This document shows, piece by piece, positions 25,779 through 33,528 of a stretch of DNA of 36,274 bases; the first letter of the stretch is position 1; every line of letters begins with the position of its first letter. The notes beneath the pieces were generated by a model. It saw only the letters and a list, made by a program, of their open reading frames with translations, had not been told where the DNA came from and searched no databases. The DNA is from Myroides odoratimimus (GTDB taxonomy: Bacteria > Bacteroidota > Bacteroidia > Flavobacteriales > Flavobacteriaceae), in contig NZ_BCMQ01000029.1 in assembly GCF_001485415.1 (NCBI RefSeq), positions 1 to 36,274 of the forward strand, given 5' to 3'. The position numbers and the translations under genes are program-made.

Positions 25779-26399
25779 TTATACTCTTTTGAGTAAATCA
25801 ACTAATCTATCATATTGTGCCCCTAAATTCCCCATCATATTATTGAATTGATCCTTTATTCCTTGTAAAGAGTTAAAATCATTTACTTCAAACTCATTCA
25901 GTTTAAAATAATCATATGAATATTTACCTTTTGGGGTAATTGGTTTATATTTAGTAAATGTTTTATCATTCTTAATTTTTACATAATATTTCATATTAGA
26001 AAAATAATCATCAAAATTGGGATGAATAAAGTAATACTGATTTGATAATCGAAAATTGGCTGTAATAGTGTTTACATTAACTATGAAATCCATATTGCTT
26101 CCTTTAATTTTCATATTACATTTTTTACAAGAAACATTTAAATTTTCTATAGTAAACATATATTGAGGAAAAGCTTCTTTAGGTAAAATATGCTCTATAT
26201 CTATTACCATATTAAACTCTGCCAACAAATTTCGTTTACAATAACAACATCTACTAGTCCCAATACGTAAATAATAATCTTTTATTTTTCGTTTGATAGC
26301 AAGTAGTTGAGTTGAACTCCACTTTTCTCCATTAGACAAATTAGAATTACTAATAAATGTAATAGTATTCATTTCATCTTGTGTAAATACTAGACTCAT
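25779..26399 (-). CDS. HNH nuclease, PtuB-like (Septu-like module)
   Basis: 206 residues. Zinc-binding CCYC (Cys51/Cys54) is followed by DIEHILPKEAF with the catalytic His70, then ENLNVSCKKCN with Asn86, Cys91, Cys94 and Asn95: a complete HNH site of the CxxC...EH...N...CxxCN type. It follows the ABC-type ATPase gene by 6 bases. ATPase plus HNH is the make-up of Septu (PtuA-PtuB) and of the accessory genes of some retrons. No reverse transcriptase is present here. The nuclease is inferred to cut DNA or RNA when the ATPase is triggered. Confidence 0.8.
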   Translation of the reverse strand: MSLVFTQDEMNTITFISNSNLSNGEKWSSTQLLAIKRKIKDYYLRIGTSRCCYCKRNLLAEFNMVIDIEHILPKEAFPQYMFTIENLNVSCKKCNMKIKGSNMDFIVNVNTITANFRLSNQYYFIHPNFDDYFSNMKYYVKIKNDKTFTKYKPITPKGKYSYDYFKLNEFEVNDFNSLQGIKDQFNNMMGNLGAQYDRLVDLLKRV

Positions 26400-26405
26400 A
26401 TAAAC

Positions 26406-27575
26406 TTAATTTGAACTAATCTCTCTACTAACCTCTATTATTTGCTTAAGTGCATCTATTTGAACTTCATCATAAGAATTTAAAATTAATTTTTCTATAT
26501 CATTTTCAAAGTCATCATTAGTGATTTTTTGCTCATCTAAGGCATTAAGTTTGTTTACTACATATTGAGAAATATATCTGTTTTCTGGCGTTGTAATATC
26601 AAAATAGTCTTCATAGATTTCCTCAACATTCTTAAGTTCTTTTTCTTTCTTTCTAAATTGCCTGAATGTATTTCCCTTAAAAATATTCAATTTATCAGTT
26701 GTAACTTCTGCACCATTTATTATTAAAGGTGAATGAGTAGCTAATATAATCTTTGGCTTATATAAATGGAATAAGTCTAAAAATTGTTTTACATACTCAA
26801 CTTGCCATTTAGGATGTAAACTATTTTCAGGTTCATCTATTAAAACAATACTATTTTCTTTTATATGTAAACTAACAAAAAACAAGGAAGCTATCAATGA
26901 TAACTCTCCTGAACTACCTTCATTTAAGGAGAAACTCTGAGAATCTTTATACAATACAATATCAATTCTCTTTAGTACTTTAAGTTTTTTTAGTTTTTTT
27001 TCAAATCGAATAATATTTAAATAAAAAACATCTTTCATTGATTTAAAACTACTAGAATCCAAGTTCAAACGATAGACATTATTAATTTCACTATTTCTTG
27101 CAATAATGTCTTTATTAAGCATATTAATAAAAAAAATTATATCATTTTTTTCATCCCTTTCAAACTCATTACATTCGTTGATTAATCTCTCATAATCTAA
27201 ATGTAATCCTTTTATAGATAATCCTATTTCTAATTCAAATCTTATATACTGAAGTATTTTCCTAATATTCTCAATAATTTTCGAATCATTCTTAGTTAAT
27301 TTAAGAAGTACTTGATCAAATACGTTTTTTAACATAGATTTCCCATAGTTACTTTTAAGTTTATGAGCTGTTGGACTTCCTCTAAAAGAAAACTTATCAT
27401 AAATAGTATTACTTATAACAATAACATTGTTTTTATTTTTTATATGAAACTTTGCTAATTCATTTAAAGTAGTACTTTTTCCAACACCATTAACTCCTAC
27501 GAGTATATTAACATCCTCGTTAGCCTCCTTATTTAGAGTTAAGTCAGAATAATGATCAAAAAAAAAGAAAAACAT
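26406..27575 (-). CDS. ABC/AAA-type ATPase, PtuA-like (Septu-like module)
   Basis: 389 residues. Walker A GVNGVGKST (27-35), ABC signature-like SSGELSL (221-227), Walker B SIVLIDEPENSLHP (242-255) and the H-loop ATHSP with His281 define an AAA_21/OLD-like ABC ATPase, as in PtuA. The middle (about 90-200) is helical. The protein begins MFFFFFDHYS, coded by T5-C-T9, an unusual homopolymer at the very start of the reading frame (27558-27572). A one-base slip there would switch the gene off. It is the middle gene of an XRE-ATPase-HNH unit. Confidence 0.82.
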   Translation of the reverse strand: MFFFFFDHYSDLTLNKEANEDVNILVGVNGVGKSTTLNELAKFHIKNKNNVIVISNTIYDKFSFRGSPTAHKLKSNYGKSMLKNVFDQVLLKLTKNDSKIIENIRKILQYIRFELEIGLSIKGLHLDYERLINECNEFERDEKNDIIFFINMLNKDIIARNSEINNVYRLNLDSSSFKSMKDVFYLNIIRFEKKLKKLKVLKRIDIVLYKDSQSFSLNEGSSGELSLIASLFFVSLHIKENSIVLIDEPENSLHPKWQVEYVKQFLDLFHLYKPKIILATHSPLIINGAEVTTDKLNIFKGNTFRQFRKKEKELKNVEEIYEDYFDITTPENRYISQYVVNKLNALDEQKITNDDFENDIEKLILNSYDEVQIDALKQIIEVSREISSN

Positions 27576-27597
27576 AGGTACTATAATTTATACATTA

Positions 27598-27873
27598 TTA
27601 ATTAGGAATATTAGGGTATTGCATTTCAAATTTTAAAAAGAAATCCTTTAAAACTACCTTTTCATATCTAAGTATATTATAAATAGTCGAAAATGGAATA
27701 TCATATCCCTTTCCATTATTTATTTTAGAAATAGTTGATGAAGCCAAATTACAATTTTTAGCATATTGGTTTAAAGGTATCTCATCTCCCTTCTCATTTT
27801 TAAAAGGATTAAAAAATTCTTTAGAAATAAATTCACAAATGCTTCTATTCAAAACAAAGTTTTTTTCTCCCAT
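27598..27873 (-). CDS. XRE-like HTH regulator of the Septu-like module
   Basis: 91 residues. LNQYAKNCNLASSTISKINN followed by GKGYDIPFSTIYNILRYEKV is a helix-turn-helix of the XRE/Cro type. It is the first gene of the module, 22 bases before the ATPase gene, and most likely represses the unit. A run of seven A follows the start codon (27860-27866). An inverted repeat TTCGC-GTTA-GCGAA lies about 55 bases upstream. Confidence 0.75.
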   Translation of the reverse strand: MGEKNFVLNRSICEFISKEFFNPFKNEKGDEIPLNQYAKNCNLASSTISKINNGKGYDIPFSTIYNILRYEKVVLKDFFLKFEMQYPNIPN

Positions 27874-27897
27874 TACAGATTTATTATGTCATATAAT

Positions 27898-27941
27898 CAA
27901 AATAAGTCTATTTCTAACTTTTTACTGTTCGCGTTAGCGAA
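27898..27941 (-). promoter_or_regulatory. Putative promoter and operator of the Septu-like module
   Basis: On the minus strand TTATTTTG (27898-27905) is one base off TAnnTTTG. Upstream of it, TTCGC (27928-27932) and GCGAA (27937-27941) form a short perfect inverted repeat where a regulator could bind. Confidence 0.35.
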
Positions 27942-28053
27942 TGATTTGTTTTTTCATTACATTTGCTTTATATCTAATTTAAAAAAAGATGTAAACATTG
28001 TCTTAATGACATATATGATATAAGCTAAAGCTTATTTATTTCTCTAACAGAAA

Positions 28054-28147
28054 ACTGGCACTTTTCAATAATGTACAATGAGAAAATAAGTATCTTAGCC
28101 CATGACCTAGGCATGGGCTCACTTATTCGTTGTACAGGTATGCCAGT
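28054..28147. repeat. Four-layer nested palindrome
   Basis: Four stems nest in order: ACTGGCA (28054-28060) with TGCCAGT (28141-28147); TGTACAA (28072-28078) with TTGTACA (28130-28136); AATAAGT (28085-28091) with ACTTATT (28121-28127); AGCCCATG (28097-28104) with CATGGGCT (28112-28119). The 7-base tip contains CCTAGG with the next base. Total pairing is 29 bp over 94 bases. Possible roles: structured RNA, recombination or replication site. Confidence 0.7.
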
Positions 28148-28385
28148 ACCTCTGTTTGGATAATGTGAGTACCCATGCCAACTTATTTTATATAAGTTTG
28201 TCATTTACTTCTCACTTTATTGAAATTCTTAAGTTTCACTTTATATTAAACATACTGCAACCTTTATTCATACCGTCTCCCAATTAGGTATATAGAGGTT
28301 TTAAAACAAACAAGGTGGATTTGTTTAGTGTTCGTTGCTTTAATAATGAATGCTTACAATACCTTATCTATCCTTAATGGACTTA

Positions 28386-28410
28386 TCGAATGTTCTATTC
28401 GAGATTTTTT
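28386..28410 (+). terminator. Weak terminator-like hairpin
   Basis: TCGAAT (28386-28391) pairs with ATTCGA (28397-28402) and is followed by GATTTTTT. It could end a short transcript from the palindrome region. Confidence 0.35.
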
Positions 28411-28580
28411 CAATTATTAATTATTTATCACAAACAACCAATTAGTAACTAAACTCACATTTAGCCTATGATTACATTTTAGTTTAACTAAATCTTATCG
28501 TTGTAGATTAATTTGACATTACTTGTTTAATGTTGGATGGCTACCCTATTACCTATTTAGTTAGAGTTATAACACATTTT

Positions 28581-28612
28581 ACGCTAGGTCTAAAAACAGT
28601 TTTTAGATGCGT
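28581..28612. other. Short stem-loop
   Basis: TCTAAAAAC (28589-28597) and GTTTTTAGA (28599-28607) are perfect arms around one base, extended by ACGC (28581-28584) with GCGT (28609-28612). Role unknown. Confidence 0.4.
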
Positions 28613-28870
28613 ACAGGATAACTATTGCCTTTATCACACATAAATATAGCTCGTTCATCCATTCGACTAAAAGGCAATATAGATTAGTTAGTAAGGAAAA
28701 AAGCTATGAAATAAGTCTCTCCTACTGTGCTATTTATTAATCACCCTTTAAAACTATTAATTATGGAGAAAAACCGCTTGCTATAGGGCTTTAGCCTAGT
28801 GGTTAATTATAGGCTTAGTCCTTAGTAGGCATTTTAAACACAACAAAAAGTATGGCTTAAAGGGATTTTA

Positions 28871-28953
28871 AGTCATGCTAAAAGTCCATGACTATCTCCT
28901 TGCTCTAGTTTGCATTTTGGGAGACGTGCTTTAGAGCTTGGAGATAGTTTTTT
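28871..28953 (+). promoter_or_regulatory. Two mutually exclusive hairpins before susC, attenuator-like
   Basis: Hairpin A: AGTCATG (28871-28877) with CATGACT (28887-28893). Hairpin B: ACTATCTCC (28891-28899) with GGAGATAGT (28940-28948), continued inward by GCTCTA (28902-28907) with TAGAGC (28932-28937), and followed by a run of six T (28948-28953). A and B share bases 28891-28893, so the first can weaken the second. B looks like an intrinsic terminator 125 bases before the susC start, the layout of a transcription attenuator; it could instead end an upstream transcript. Confidence 0.5.
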
Positions 28954-29078
28954 AAAAAAATATGTAGAATATAAATTACCAATTAACTAACCTTTTGATA
29001 TATAGCTTATTTAAGTACTACGGCAATAAAAATCTTAATGATTTAAAAGCGTCTTATATCAAATCAATTATAAACATT

Positions 29079-32000
29079 ATGAAAACTCAATTTAAAACCA
29101 TAACTGGTTATAGGATAGCTCTGTCACTACTCTTTTTAGTTGGCTTGTTAAGCTGTCCAATTTATGCCGTATCAAATGATAAACATTTGTCTTTTAGTGT
29201 ATCTGACTTGCTACAAGATACAAAACAAAAACCAACTATAAAACTAACAGGAACTGTAAAGGATTCCTTTGGTGCTCTTGGGGGTGTTATAGTGACAGTT
29301 GGGACTAAAGTAATTACAACTGATTTAGAAGGAAAATACACCATCAATATTACTTCTGGTGATAAGATAACCTTTTCAATGATGGGGTATAAAGATCAGT
29401 CTATTGTTTTTGTGGGTGGTAATGTTCTTAATATTACACTTAGTGAGGATAATAATACTCTTGACGAGATTGTAGTTAATGCAGGATATTATACTGTTAA
29501 AGATCGAGAGCGTACAGGTAGTATAGCACGAGTAGCAGCTAAAGATATCGAGTTTCAGCCAGTGACTAATCCTCTGCAAGCTTTACAAGGAAGAATGGCA
29601 GGTGTTAGTATTACTCAATTATCAGGTGTCCCAGGTAGCTCTATTGATATACAAATACGTGGTAAAAACAGTCTACAAAGCAACACTAATCAATTCATGG
29701 CAAATGTACCTTTATATGTAATTGATGGTATACATATGCCTAGTGACCGCAGTTCAAGTACAGGATTATCTGCTACTATTTTGTTACAAGGTCACAATAA
29801 TCCTCTTAATTCAATTAATCCTAATGATATAGAAAGTATCGAGATCTTAAAAGATGCCGATGCTACAGCTATATATGGCTCAAAAGGAGCTAATGGTGTA
29901 GTTTTAATAACAACCAAAAAAGGAACAAAAGGAAAAGTAAGACTAACCTTCTCAAACTATCTTGCCAATAGTAAAGTAGTAAACTTTGCCAAGTTATTAA
30001 ACACTCAGCAATACTTACAAATGAGAGAACAAGCCTTTATTAATGATAACATTACTACTTACCCTACTAACGCTTATGATATAAATGGAACATGGGATAG
30101 AAACAGATATACAGATTGGCAAAAAGAGTTAATTGGAGGTACAGCTACTACAACCAATACTGAACTAGGTTTAAGTGGAGGGAGTGAAAATACATCCTTT
30201 AACTTAAATGCTTCTCACAATAAACAAACAACTGTTTTTCCAGTAGATAAAGGTTTTAAAAGAGATAATATAAGCTTTACTTTTAATCATACAACAGATA
30301 AGCTAAAAATAGCAACAGCAACAACCTACTCGAGGCAAAAGAATGAACTCATACAAACTGATCTTACTTCAACAGCATTAAGTCTTGTTCCTAATGCTCC
30401 AAAATTATACAAAGAAGACGGTACTTTGAATTGGGAAAATGGAACATTTAATAATCCCTTAGCGGCATTACAAGCAAGTTACAATTATGAAAATACAGCT
30501 TTTGTTTTCAATACTAATATTAGCTATCAATTACACAATAACATTAGTTTAATACTGAATAGTGGGTTAGCGACAAATAACTTCAACGAAAGTCATTTAA
30601 CCCCTCATACAGTAAATAATCCTAACTTAGGTAGAACAAGTGCTCATTCAACAGCTCAAATTTCATATACTAATTCTAAATCGTATATTTTAGAACCTCA
30701 AATATCGTGGACAAAAGAGTATGGAAAACATCGTCTTAATTTTTTAATTGGTACAACCTATCAAACAAGTAATCGAACTGCTATACATCTATACGGTTAT
30801 GGATTTCCTTCTAACTCACAAATAACCAATATAGCAAGCGCTAGTTCTCAATCTATTCGTCAGCTAACTGACACGCAGTATAAATACTCAGGTTCATTTA
30901 CAAGACTCAATTATACTTATGACAATAAATATATTATCAATCTTACAGGAAGAAGAGATGGCTCTTCTAGATTTGGAGACAATTACAAGTTTGGTAATTT
31001 CGGAGCTATTGGTGCGGCTTGGTTATTCTCAGAAGAACCTGTCTTAAAAGATATCTCTTGGTTAGACCTTGGAAAAATAAGAACAAGTTATGGTATAACA
31101 GGTAGTGATCAAATTGGAGATTACCAATACTTAGATACTTACTCTACTGGTTCGGCAAAGTATGATGATATCGTTGGCTTTATTCCATCAAGGCTATACA
31201 ACCCTAATTTCAGTTGGGAAAAGACAACCAAAGCAGAAATAGCAATGGAACTGAGTTTATTTAATTCAACAATAAACTCAAGTATAGCATACTATAACAA
31301 CAGATCATCTAACCAATTACTAGGTACTCCTCTACCGTATACAACTGGGTTTGATCAGATAATAAATAACTCAGCCGCTACAGTAGAAAATTCAGGATGG
31401 GAGTTTACATTAAACACCAATAATATTAAATCTACTTCTTGGAAGTGGACAACAAGTTTTAATATTTCTTTTCCCAAAAATAAACTTGTCTCTTTTCCAA
31501 ATCTTGAAAACTCCACATACGCAAATAGATATGTTATAGGTAAATCAATAAGTGTATTAAAACTATACCACTATGAAGGTATTGATCCTACAACAGGTCA
31601 ATTTAAATTTAAAGATTTTAACCAAGATGGCAAAATCACTCCTTTAGAGGATAAACAAAGCATACAAGAAGTTAATGTAAAATATCATGGTGGAATATCA
31701 AATAGCATTAGTTATAAAAATTTTGGAATGGATTTTTTATTTCAATTTGTTAAGCAAAGAGGCTATAATTATTTTCAACGAATGATCCTACCAGGTGTGG
31801 CAAGAAACCAACCTATAGAAGTTTTAAATAGTTTCTCTACAAACAATCCTAATGCTGAGTTTCCCTACTTCTCAACAGGTATGAAAGGTGATGTTCTAAG
31901 CAATTTTTTACTTATTCAAGAAAGTGATCATGCTATAAGTGATGCTTCCTATTTACGTCTAAAAAATCTTAATATTTGGTATGATATCCCATTGTCAAAG

Positions 32001-32138
32001 GCAAGGTTACGTCTGTATGCCCAAGGTCAAAACTTATTAACCTTTACTAATTATTTTGGAATGGACCCTGAAAATATATACCCAGGAAATCTTCCTGTTC
32101 TAAGAACATTCTCTTTTGGATTACAACTAACTCTTTAA
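29079..32138 (+). CDS. SusC/RagA-type TonB-dependent outer-membrane receptor
   Basis: 1019 residues from ATG 29079 (MKTQFKTITGYRIALSLLFL), which gives a proper signal peptide; the open frame runs back to a TTG at 28995 but that would hide the signal. A carboxypeptidase-regulatory-like domain (KLTGTVKDSFGALGGVIVTV ... TDLEGKYTI) comes first, then the TonB-box-like DEIVVNAGYY and the plug with LQGRMAGVSI, YVIDGI and IEILKDADATAIYGSKGANG. The rest is the beta-barrel, ending in FSFGLQLTL with a hydrophobic last residue. It imports large ligands with TonB energy. It is followed 10 bases later by its SusD partner. Because an S9 peptidase is the third gene, the ligand is more likely a peptide than a glycan. 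Confidence 0.92.
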   Translation: MKTQFKTITGYRIALSLLFLVGLLSCPIYAVSNDKHLSFSVSDLLQDTKQKPTIKLTGTVKDSFGALGGVIVTVGTKVITTDLEGKYTINITSGDKITFSMMGYKDQSIVFVGGNVLNITLSEDNNTLDEIVVNAGYYTVKDRERTGSIARVAAKDIEFQPVTNPLQALQGRMAGVSITQLSGVPGSSIDIQIRGKNSLQSNTNQFMANVPLYVIDGIHMPSDRSSSTGLSATILLQGHNNPLNSINPNDIESIEILKDADATAIYGSKGANGVVLITTKKGTKGKVRLTFSNYLANSKVVNFAKLLNTQQYLQMREQAFINDNITTYPTNAYDINGTWDRNRYTDWQKELIGGTATTTNTELGLSGGSENTSFNLNASHNKQTTVFPVDKGFKRDNISFTFNHTTDKLKIATATTYSRQKNELIQTDLTSTALSLVPNAPKLYKEDGTLNWENGTFNNPLAALQASYNYENTAFVFNTNISYQLHNNISLILNSGLATNNFNESHLTPHTVNNPNLGRTSAHSTAQISYTNSKSYILEPQISWTKEYGKHRLNFLIGTTYQTSNRTAIHLYGYGFPSNSQITNIASASSQSIRQLTDTQYKYSGSFTRLNYTYDNKYIINLTGRRDGSSRFGDNYKFGNFGAIGAAWLFSEEPVLKDISWLDLGKIRTSYGITGSDQIGDYQYLDTYSTGSAKYDDIVGFIPSRLYNPNFSWEKTTKAEIAMELSLFNSTINSSIAYYNNRSSNQLLGTPLPYTTGFDQIINNSAATVENSGWEFTLNTNNIKSTSWKWTTSFNISFPKNKLVSFPNLENSTYANRYVIGKSISVLKLYHYEGIDPTTGQFKFKDFNQDGKITPLEDKQSIQEVNVKYHGGISNSISYKNFGMDFLFQFVKQRGYNYFQRMILPGVARNQPIEVLNSFSTNNPNAEFPYFSTGMKGDVLSNFLLIQESDHAISDASYLRLKNLNIWYDIPLSKARLRLYAQGQNLLTFTNYFGMDPENIYPGNLPVLRTFSFGLQLTL

Positions 32139-32148
32139 AAAGCAAAAT

Positions 32149-33528
32149 ATGAAAACTAAACATCTATTTATACTATATCTATTTGTACTTCCAATATTAA
32201 GTACATCGTGTGAAAATGCTATCCAAGTGGATATGCCAAATAATCAAATGGGAACTGATGATATCTATAAAGATATCTCTACAACAAAAGCTGCATTAGC
32301 AACTTTATACTCAAATTTTCGAGATGCTTCCATTTTTACAGGACAAAGCACTGGTTTAGGTACTGTTATGTCAATGTATACTGATGAACTAACAAGTTTT
32401 AGTGAGATAAATTCTAGTCTAGGAACTTTTGATATTTTTAATAATTCAATTAGAGCAAATAATCCAACTATTAACTCTCTTTGGAACAGTTCTTACAAAA
32501 ACATATATGCTATTAATTCCTTTATCCAAGGAGTTACTCTATCAAAGCATTTAAATATAAATGACAAGGATCCCTTAATTGCAAAGGCCTTATTACTTAG
32601 ATCTATTTACTATCAAAATCTTGTACAACTATTTGGAGATATTCCTTATACTACTACAACTGATTATCAATCAAATATAATTATTAAAAAGACGCCATAT
32701 TTACAAGTGCTTAGCTTAATCGAATTAGATTTAAAGCATAGCTTAACTATTTTAAGTGATACATTTGAAAAACAAAATAGAATTTATCCCAATAAAGCTG
32801 CTGCAGAGCTTCTATTGGCTCAAAACTATTTACTTCAGCATAAATATGATTTAGCACAGAACTTAAGTTCTTTAGTTACATCAAATCCATTATTTGCATT
32901 AGAAACAGATATTACAAAAGTCTTTAAAAACAATGCAAAGAGTACAATTTGGCAACTTATTCCTAGTAATTCTGGTCTTAGCACTTGGGAAGCAAGAACA
33001 TACTATTTTAATATTACACCACCTACAAACCACGCTCTAAGCCAGGATCTGATCAAAAGTTTTTCTATTAATGATCTACGTCTTAAACACTGGGTAAGGG
33101 AAGTAAGTGGTAACAATAAGACCTTTTATCACAGCTACAAATACAAGAATATTTCCAATAATACAGATGAATACTCTATTGTATTTCGTGTTGAGCAAGC
33201 TTACTTTGTTTTAATTGAGTCATTGATATATCAAGACAATACAGTCGAGGCAATTAAATATTTGAACCTCTTAAAAAAAAGAGCCAACATATCACTTCTA
33301 CCAAACACTTTAACTAAAGAAGAGTGTATAAAGGAAATGCTTATTGAAAGTCAAAAAGAGTTCTTTACAGAACAAGGACATCGCTTCTTTGATTTAAAAA
33401 GAAATAATCAACTCCATATCTTAAATAAGGTTAAACCTAATTGGAAAACTAATCACAGACTGTTGCCATATCCTGAAAAGGAAATCTCTTTAAATAATAA
33501 TCTATTACCTCAAAATGATGGATACTAA
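32149..33528 (+). CDS. SusD/RagB-type outer-membrane lipoprotein
   Basis: 459 residues. The signal peptide ends in a lipobox, LSTSC, with Cys21 as the lipidated residue. The SusD pattern is clear: AALATLYSNFRDAS early, RSIYYQNLVQLFGDIPYTT in the middle (TPR-like part), and near the end ESQKEFFTEQGHRFFDLKRN, the family's most conserved segment. It caps the SusC barrel and captures the ligand at the cell surface. It is somewhat short for the family (often 500 or more residues). The stop overlaps the peptidase start by 14 bases. Confidence 0.9.
   Translation: MKTKHLFILYLFVLPILSTSCENAIQVDMPNNQMGTDDIYKDISTTKAALATLYSNFRDASIFTGQSTGLGTVMSMYTDELTSFSEINSSLGTFDIFNNSIRANNPTINSLWNSSYKNIYAINSFIQGVTLSKHLNINDKDPLIAKALLLRSIYYQNLVQLFGDIPYTTTTDYQSNIIIKKTPYLQVLSLIELDLKHSLTILSDTFEKQNRIYPNKAAAELLLAQNYLLQHKYDLAQNLSSLVTSNPLFALETDITKVFKNNAKSTIWQLIPSNSGLSTWEARTYYFNITPPTNHALSQDLIKSFSINDLRLKHWVREVSGNNKTFYHSYKYKNISNNTDEYSIVFRVEQAYFVLIESLIYQDNTVEAIKYLNLLKKRANISLLPNTLTKEECIKEMLIESQKEFFTEQGHRFFDLKRNNQLHILNKVKPNWKTNHRLLPYPEKEISLNNNLLPQNDGY

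Larger units (their letters stand above)
27942..29078. other. 1.1-kb region rich in palindromes, no convincing gene
   Basis: No gene is supported in this stretch. It contains TAAGCT-AA-AGCTTA (28021-28034), the four-layer palindrome at 28054-28147, AACTTAT/ATAAGTT near 28190, several smaller hairpins, an inverted pair TATTGCCTTT (28623-28632) / AAAGGCAATA (28670-28679), and the leader hairpins before susC. A 30-codon open frame (28071-28163) overlaps the palindrome. This may be the end of the mobile element, a structured RNA region, or both. Confidence 0.5.

Noticed and set aside
25779..27873. Retron with associated ATPase and HNH genes
   Set aside because: No reverse transcriptase gene or msr/msd-like region is found near the module; only the ATPase-HNH pair with an XRE regulator is present.
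28995..29078. TTG start giving a 28-residue longer SusC
   Set aside because: The extension would bury the signal peptide; ATG at 29079 places it at the N-terminus.
27942..29078. CRISPR array or tRNA gene in the long gap
   Set aside because: There are no regularly spaced repeats, and no cloverleaf could be drawn; the structure consists of separate palindromes.
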